From the NCBI GenBank assembly GCA_964405335.1, contig CAYONP010000043.1:1-46053 (forward strand): DNA of 46,053 bases, written 5' to 3'. The notes below the pieces were generated by a model, which was not told where the DNA came from, did not search any database, and worked only from the letters and a program-made list of their open reading frames with translations. The translations under genes and the position numbers were made by a program. The stretch comes from CAYONP01 sp964405335 (GTDB lineage Bacteria > Armatimonadota > UBA10988). The stretch's first letter is position 1. The number at the start of each line of letters is the position of its first letter. This document shows positions 41,646 to 46,053 of the stretch, piece by piece.

Positions 41646-42692
41646 TCACTGCGCCGGCGGCCGCGGCCGCGTGAGGTTGACCTGGCGGTGCAGCTCGAAC
41701 AGCTCCTCTTCGGTGTACTGGTGCGCGCCCTGACGGAAGACCAACGGCGGCGCGAAGCGCTCGTCCGTTACCAACGTGTTGGCCGGAACCGGCCCGGGCT
41801 CCAGCTCGAGCGGGTTTACTTCACTGTTCAGCGCCGCCGCTGCCACGGTGGTGGTCACCGTCAGCACGCGGACCGGCGTGCCGTCGGGGTAGTGGCGGAC
41901 CTGCGCGGACTCGTACCGGGCCGGATAGAGCAGGCCGTTGTGGCGGCGGTAGTCGGTGGTCACCAGCCAGACCAGTCTGCCGGTTCTCGTGCTGATCGTC
42001 TCTTGCCGCGGTGAGCCATACCCGTCGCGCGTGTCGATCCACGCTTTGACGATCACTTGCGGAGTGGCGGGACGGCGGACCAGCAGCGCCTGCCATCCTC
42101 GCTCGCTGCGGCTGTCGGCGAGTTCGACGACCATGTAGTTGCGCTCGACCTCGTCCATCCACTGGACCATGCGCGTCGAGGCGAGAACATCGTACGGTGC
42201 GGCCACCACCACCGGTTTGCGGATGAACAACTGCTGTCGCGGCCCACCCGGATCGTGGCGGTCTTGGTAGCGCCAGTACATATTCGGCGCGAAGACCGAC
42301 CGGAAGCTGCCGCTGCCGTCGTTGTCCGAGAATCCCCAGGTGACGATCCGATTCGGCGTGCGGCGGTGGTCAAACGACAGCGTCCCGCGCACCTGGACCC
42401 ATTCACGCTGGTTGCGGTTGATGGCCAGTTCCGTCGCCAGTTTCTCAGGCGACAACCGCGGGCTGAGCCGCCGCACCTGCTGGTCGGTCAGGACGTTCCG
42501 GTGGTGAATCTTCAGGTACTCAACCCGCCCTGAGTAGACCTCACGTTCGGCTGCGGCGGCCCTGGCCAGCAGGTCCATCGCCGCGGGCGAGTTGGCCTCG
42601 GCGGCGCTGGTCGTCTTCACCAGGACCAGCGCCGCCGCGAGCACGCACAGTGACGTCGTCGCACCGCGGACGATCAACGTGACAGCACTCAT
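41646..42692 (-). CDS. secreted protein, LolA-like candidate
   Basis: 348 residues. Signal peptide MSAVTLIVRGATTSLCVLAAALVLVKTTSA. The mature part has AMDLLARAAAAEREVYSGRV, then strands with FDHRRTPNRIVTWGFSDND, NMYWRYQDRHDPG, MVVELADSRSERGWQALLVR and TISTRTGRLVWLVTTDYRRH: a curved, beta-rich protein like outer-membrane lipoprotein sorting folds. This similarity is only structural impression. GGAGAGG precedes ATG 42692. It leads the operon with the DUF1573 lipoprotein. Confidence 0.7.
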   Translation of the reverse strand: MSAVTLIVRGATTSLCVLAAALVLVKTTSAAEANSPAAMDLLARAAAAEREVYSGRVEYLKIHHRNVLTDQQVRRLSPRLSPEKLATELAINRNQREWVQVRGTLSFDHRRTPNRIVTWGFSDNDGSGSFRSVFAPNMYWRYQDRHDPGGPRQQLFIRKPVVVAAPYDVLASTRMVQWMDEVERNYMVVELADSRSERGWQALLVRRPATPQVIVKAWIDTRDGYGSPRQETISTRTGRLVWLVTTDYRRHNGLLYPARYESAQVRHYPDGTPVRVLTVTTTVAAAALNSEVNPLELEPGPVPANTLVTDERFAPPLVFRQGAHQYTEEELFELHRQVNLTRPRPPAQ

Positions 42693-42747
42693 GCCCCTCT
42701 CCAGTGTGCCCAGATCTCGCCACCGGGCAGGCGCTGTTCATTACCGC

Positions 42748-43113
42748 CTAACTGAGGATCTCGGTGTGACAGCGGCCAACGAGCTCCTCGGAACTCGAAT
42801 GCTCTTCCTCCCACAGGCAGGCGCCGAACGGCTCGACACACTCATAGGCCGTCCACTCCGGCTCCGGGAAATCGTGAACACAACGGTGAGTCCACGACAG
42901 CACTGCAAAGCAGTAGCAGTAGAAACGATAGATCACACAGTGATATACCTCGTTGTGGTCGCTGTCCTCATCACAGATGCCGGAGGTTGAGTTCGGCCAC
43001 TGCGCACACTCAGCGCAGTCTATGTAAGGTCCGGCTGCCACAGCGACGGAGACGATTAGCACCAGCGCCAGTACGCCTAGCCTGGTGACGCACGCGAAGC
43101 GCGACTTGCGCAT
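42748..43113 (-). CDS. small Cys-rich secreted protein, unknown
   Basis: 121 residues. Signal peptide ~1-27 (hydrophobic RLGVLALVLIVSVAVAAG). The mature ~94 residues hold ten Cys (33, 36, 47, 59, 66, 68, 78, 92, 99, 115), enough for five disulfides, with no close family that I recognise. GGGAG lies 8 nt before ATG 43113. The 259-bp space to 43372 holds a nine-A tract at 43192-43200 (T-run on this strand), unusual for this GC-rich DNA, but no clear promoter boxes for this gene. Confidence 0.72.
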   Translation of the reverse strand: MRKSRFACVTRLGVLALVLIVSVAVAAGPYIDCAECAQWPNSTSGICDEDSDHNEVYHCVIYRFYCYCFAVLSWTHRCVHDFPEPEWTAYECVEPFGACLWEEEHSSSEELVGRCHTEILS

Positions 43114-43339
43114 GACCCAGCTCCCAGACGACTACTTCCACTGTGCCCGAGCCGCGCGCCTCGCGCAAGCCCATCGACCGTACAAATGCAGAAAAAAAAA
43201 CGACGGATAGTGCTCGGCCGACATGCTCTCTGCAGCCCGCTCCCTGAGCGGCTTGGCGGCATCCACAGGCCGGCCTGGACAGGGCGGTCACCGCGCCGCC
43301 GCCGGCGGACAAGGCGATGCGGCTTGCGCCGCCGCCTGG

Positions 43340-43348
43340 TGCTATCAT
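43340..43348 (+). promoter_or_regulatory. extended -10 promoter of the c-di-AMP receptor gene
   Basis: TGcTATCAT (TG at 43340-43341, TATCAT at 43343-43348), an extended -10, lies 24 nt before the ATG at 43373. The 12-mer TGGTGCTATCAT here is identical to that in the hicA-like promoter region (from 26243). No convincing -35 at 17 nt. Confidence 0.5.
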
Positions 43349-43372
43349 GGCCGCGGGCGTGCGAGGAGCGAC

Positions 43373-43705
43373 ATGAAGCTGGTTCTCGCCGTGATTGACA
43401 ACCGTGACATCCGCGCCGTGCGCGGGGCCATGATCGAGGACGACTTCCGCTTCACCGAGCTGGGCAGCACCGGCGGCTTCCTGCGCGGTGGCAGCACCAC
43501 CCTGATCTGCGGCGTCGAGGACGAGCGGGTCGAGCCGTTGCTGGCCCTCCTCGCCGCCCACTGCCGCCGCCGCGAGGAGCTGGTCAACGTGGCCGGGGCC
43601 GACACCAAGGTCTACAGCGACTCGGTCGGTGCGCCGCAACTGGTCGTCTCGGGCGGTGCGCAGGTCTTCGTGCTCGACGTCGAGCGCGCGCTCAGCCTGG
43701 AGTAA
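43373..43705 (+). CDS. darA: cyclic-di-AMP receptor (DarA/PstA-like)
   Basis: 110 residues matching the PII-like CdAMP_rec family (PF06153): MKLVLAVIDNRDIRAVRGAM, then FRFTELGSTGGFLRGGSTTL (the T-loop and nucleotide pocket), CGVEDERVEPLLALL, then a final strand GGAQVFVLDVE. The trimeric protein binds c-di-AMP and acts as a signalling switch. GAGGAG lies 5 nt before ATG 43373, with an extended -10 promoter upstream. The MFS-HEAT gene starts 9 bp after, so the receptor and transporter are in one operon. Confidence 0.92.
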   Translation: MKLVLAVIDNRDIRAVRGAMIEDDFRFTELGSTGGFLRGGSTTLICGVEDERVEPLLALLAAHCRRREELVNVAGADTKVYSDSVGAPQLVVSGGAQVFVLDVERALSLE

Positions 43706-43714
43706 GGCCGGCCC

Positions 43715-46053
43715 ATGGCCACCCGCGACCAGCCTGGGCTGAGCCGGCTCGAGACCATCCGCGGCATGCGGCACTGGCAGCTTTCGAGCGCCTTTTCATC
43801 GGTCTACTCGGCCATCACCGCCGGCGCCTATGCCACCGGCTTCGCGCTCTATCTCGGCGCCAGCGACGCGCTGGTCGGCCTGCTCAGCGCCGCGCCGGCG
43901 TGGGGCCAGACGCTGCAACTGGCGGCGCCGCTGGTGATCGAGCGCGTGAAGAGCCGGCGCCGTCTCTGCCTGGTCGCCTACGGCATCTCGTGGAGCCTGT
44001 GGCTGCCGATGGCCTTCATTCCCTGGCTGGTGCCGCCGGCGCTGCGCGCCTGGGTGTTCGTCCTCGCCGTGCTGTGCAGCGGCCTGCTGACCGCCGCCGC
44101 GGCGCCGGCGGTGACCTCCTGGTTCAGCGACCTGGTCCCGCCCGACCACCGCGCCGGCTACGTCTCGCGCAACCAGAGCGTCGTCGCCGCTATCGGGCTG
44201 GTCGCCTCGCTGTCGGCCGGCTGGCTGCTCGACGCCTTCGCCGCCCGCGAACAGGCCGGCTTCGTGCTGCTCTTCTGCATCGCCGTGCTGGCCGCCTGGG
44301 GCAGCCTGATCAGTTGGGGTTTGGTGCCCGATCCGCCGACCGCCCCGGCAAACCCGCCGCGCCTCCGCGATACCGTTCGCCTACCGTGGCGCGCGTTGCG
44401 CCTGCGCAATTTCACTATCTTCGTCGCCATGCGGACATTCGCGGTATTCATCGCCGCGCCGTTCTTCGCTACGTATATGCTCAAAGACCTGCAGATCCCG
44501 TACAGTCGGATTGCGTTGTTCAGTATGGCCGTGACGGTGATGACCATTCTCTCCAATCCGGTCTGGGCCAGCCTCGCCGATCGGTTCAGTCACCGGCCAC
44601 TGTTTCGGATCTCCTGCTTCGGGGTGACCCTCATCCCGTTCCTCTGGTTCTGGACCAGCCCGACCAACTACCTGATCGTCATCCCCCTCTGCCAGCTCTA
44701 CGGGGGCGTCATCGGCGCGGGGACCGTACAAACACAGTTCAATCTGCTGCTCAAACTCACGCCGCGGCACAATCGCTCGATCTACCTGGGTTTCCACTCG
44801 GCGGTGGTCAGTGCCGCGATGGGGCTCGGTTCGCTCGTCGGCGGCTGGCTCTCGGTGACCCTGGAGGGGCTCGGGCCGTTCGCCTTCCTCGGCCGGCCGA
44901 TCAGTCATTACCAGGTCCTGTTCCTGATTGCCTCGCTGTGCCGGCTGCTGAGCATGTTGGGCTTCGGGCTGGTGCGCGAGCCCGACGCGGTGTCGACTCG
45001 CACGGTGCTGCGCGAGCTGGGCCACACCCGGGCGTTGGGGGCGCTGTGGCACCTGCATCGCTTGTCGCAGGCGCGCGATCCGCGGCGCAAGGCGCGGGCG
45101 GCCGAGGCGCTCGGCCGGGCGCGCAGCCGGCTGCCGGTGCGCGAGCTGATCGCGCGGCTGGGCGACCCCGATCACGATGTCCGCCGCGAGTCGGCGCGGG
45201 CGCTCGGCGAGATCGGCGACGAGGAGGCGGTCGAGCCGCTCCTCGCGCAGGTCCGCGACGTGCGGGGCGACCTGGTCGAGGAGGCGCTCGAAGCGCTGGC
45301 CAACATCCCTGGCGAGGCCGGTCGGCGCGGGATGGTCGCGCTGCTCGGCGACCCGCGGCCGACGGTCCGTCGCGGCGCGGCGGTGGCGCTGGGCCGCTGC
45401 GGCCAGAGCGACGACGCCCCGCGGCTCGAGGCGGCGGCGCAGGAGGAGCGCGACCCGAGCGTGCTGCTGGCCCTCAATGAGGCGCTCAGTCGGCTCGGCG
45501 GGCCACGCGCGCTGCGCCGACTGCGCCGCCAGTTGGCGCTCACGCCGCCCGGCCCGGCGCGGCACCAGATCGCCAACGCGGTGAGCAACCTGCTCGGCCC
45601 GCCCGGCGCGTTCTACCCGCTGCTCGAGGCCGAATCGCTGGCCCAAGAGCTGCGCCTGCAGGACCTGCTCAAGTCGGCGCGGCGCACGCTGGCCGGGCTG
45701 GGCGACCTGAGCCGGAACGAGCGCGCCGCGCTCGCGGCGCGGATCGACGCCGCCGGCGAGGCGCTGGCGGCCGAGAACTACCGAGCATCGATGCGCACGC
45801 TGCGCCGCGTCGCCGCGCGGGCGGTGCAGGCGCTGGCCGACGGCCGGGCGGGGTATCGTCTGCTGGCCGACCATCCTGAGTTTCACCCCGAGCTGACGCC
45901 GGGCGAGAAGCGGCACCTGCTGCTCGTCGAGCAGGTTGCGCTACGCCTGCCGTTCAGCTACCTGCACAGTCTCGACCGCGCGGCGACGCACCGCGAGTTG
46001 GAGCGCGAGGAGGCGTTGCTCGGCGTGTTTGCCTTCCACCAGGTGGCCGGCGA
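43715..46053 (+). CDS. MFS transporter fused to HEAT-like repeats (partial, runs off window)
   Basis: At least 779 residues, with no stop before the window end. Residues ~1-430 form an MFS permease: about 12 hydrophobic segments, with AGYVSRNQSVVAAIGLVASL in the middle part, ILSNPVWASLADRFSHRPLF at the second-half loop (motif A-like), and the end helix before a long cytosolic tail. From ~455 the frame reads ARSRLPVRELIARLGDPDHD, VRRESARALGEIGD, EEAVEPLLAQVRD, then GDPRPTVRRGAAVALGRCG: HEAT-like/armadillo repeats, at least four. The tail continues (FYPLLEAESLAQELRLQDLL). It is coupled to the c-di-AMP receptor gene 9 bp upstream; no start other than ATG 43715 is needed. Substrate unknown. Confidence 0.85.
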   Translation, partial: MATRDQPGLSRLETIRGMRHWQLSSAFSSVYSAITAGAYATGFALYLGASDALVGLLSAAPAWGQTLQLAAPLVIERVKSRRRLCLVAYGISWSLWLPMAFIPWLVPPALRAWVFVLAVLCSGLLTAAAAPAVTSWFSDLVPPDHRAGYVSRNQSVVAAIGLVASLSAGWLLDAFAAREQAGFVLLFCIAVLAAWGSLISWGLVPDPPTAPANPPRLRDTVRLPWRALRLRNFTIFVAMRTFAVFIAAPFFATYMLKDLQIPYSRIALFSMAVTVMTILSNPVWASLADRFSHRPLFRISCFGVTLIPFLWFWTSPTNYLIVIPLCQLYGGVIGAGTVQTQFNLLLKLTPRHNRSIYLGFHSAVVSAAMGLGSLVGGWLSVTLEGLGPFAFLGRPISHYQVLFLIASLCRLLSMLGFGLVREPDAVSTRTVLRELGHTRALGALWHLHRLSQARDPRRKARAAEALGRARSRLPVRELIARLGDPDHDVRRESARALGEIGDEEAVEPLLAQVRDVRGDLVEEALEALANIPGEAGRRGMVALLGDPRPTVRRGAAVALGRCGQSDDAPRLEAAAQEERDPSVLLALNEALSRLGGPRALRRLRRQLALTPPGPARHQIANAVSNLLGPPGAFYPLLEAESLAQELRLQDLLKSARRTLAGLGDLSRNERAALAARIDAAGEALAAENYRASMRTLRRVAARAVQALADGRAGYRLLADHPEFHPELTPGEKRHLLLVEQVALRLPFSYLHSLDRAATHRELEREEALLGVFAFHQVAG

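Noticed and set aside
43192..43200. Nine-A tract as a terminator for a minus-strand transcript
   Set aside because: There is no hairpin before it on the minus strand and no minus-strand gene upstream of it; it could as well be an AT-rich promoter element.

Overview
The window is about 46 kb of very GC-rich bacterial DNA from a draft, scaffolded assembly: there are two runs of exactly 100 N (5773-5872 and 18265-18364) and one suspicious homopolymer block (7164-7281). Gene content suggests a carbohydrate-degrading, free-living bacterium of the Armatimonadota / Planctomycetota / Lentisphaerota type. The signs are Tat-exported sulfatase, phosphoesterase and sugar-isomerase-like proteins, very large secreted glycosidase-like proteins with carbohydrate-binding or NPCBM domains, DUF1573 and DUF4185 proteins, proteins with pseudopilin-like tails, and a c-di-AMP receptor. 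The phylum is an inference; no rRNA, tRNA or taxonomic marker lies here.

Layout. (1) 1-4322: deoC divergent from a Tat-exported FucI-like protein and a secreted sugar-active protein, separated by a heptamer minisatellite. (2) 4320-8224: a REP-like repeat cluster, an integral membrane protein, an FAD oxidoreductase interrupted by a scaffold gap, and an orphan gene between two 45-bp direct repeats. (3) 8232-16643: secreted glycoside-hydrolase-like proteins, a nitrilase-family amidohydrolase, a DUF1801 protein and a Tat-exported metallophosphoesterase. (4) 16711-26139: a secreted serpin, a second REP-like array, a lipoprotein, a tandem-PDZ protein, two paralogues with GspG-like tails, and another secreted TIM-barrel hydrolase. 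(5) 26245-33445: an accessory stretch with a HicA-like toxin gene broken by one amber codon, an intact HicB-type antitoxin and a SecB-like chaperone in one overlapping operon; then sulfatase, DUF4185 and ADP-ribosylglycohydrolase genes, a solo HicB-like gene, a gene remnant, and an AAA ATPase + DUF4276 pair that looks like a defence module. (6) 33501-40388: glutamate synthase gltB and gltD, with a HEPN-domain gene and an unknown gene placed between them. (7) 40649-46053: DUF1573 lipoprotein and partner, a Cys-rich secreted protein, then a c-di-AMP receptor followed directly by an MFS transporter fused to HEAT-like repeats that runs off the window.

How it fits together: most of the left half serves extracellular breakdown of (probably sulfated) glycans and uptake or use of sugars, with one secreted protease inhibitor. 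The right half is ammonia assimilation plus stress, defence and signalling functions. The most interesting candidate systems are the hicA(amber)-hicB-secB-like operon, which looks like a toxin-antitoxin-chaperone (TAC) module with a dead toxin; the HEPN gene pair embedded in the gltB-gltD operon; the ATPase/TOPRIM-like pair; and the c-di-AMP receptor / MFS-HEAT pair.
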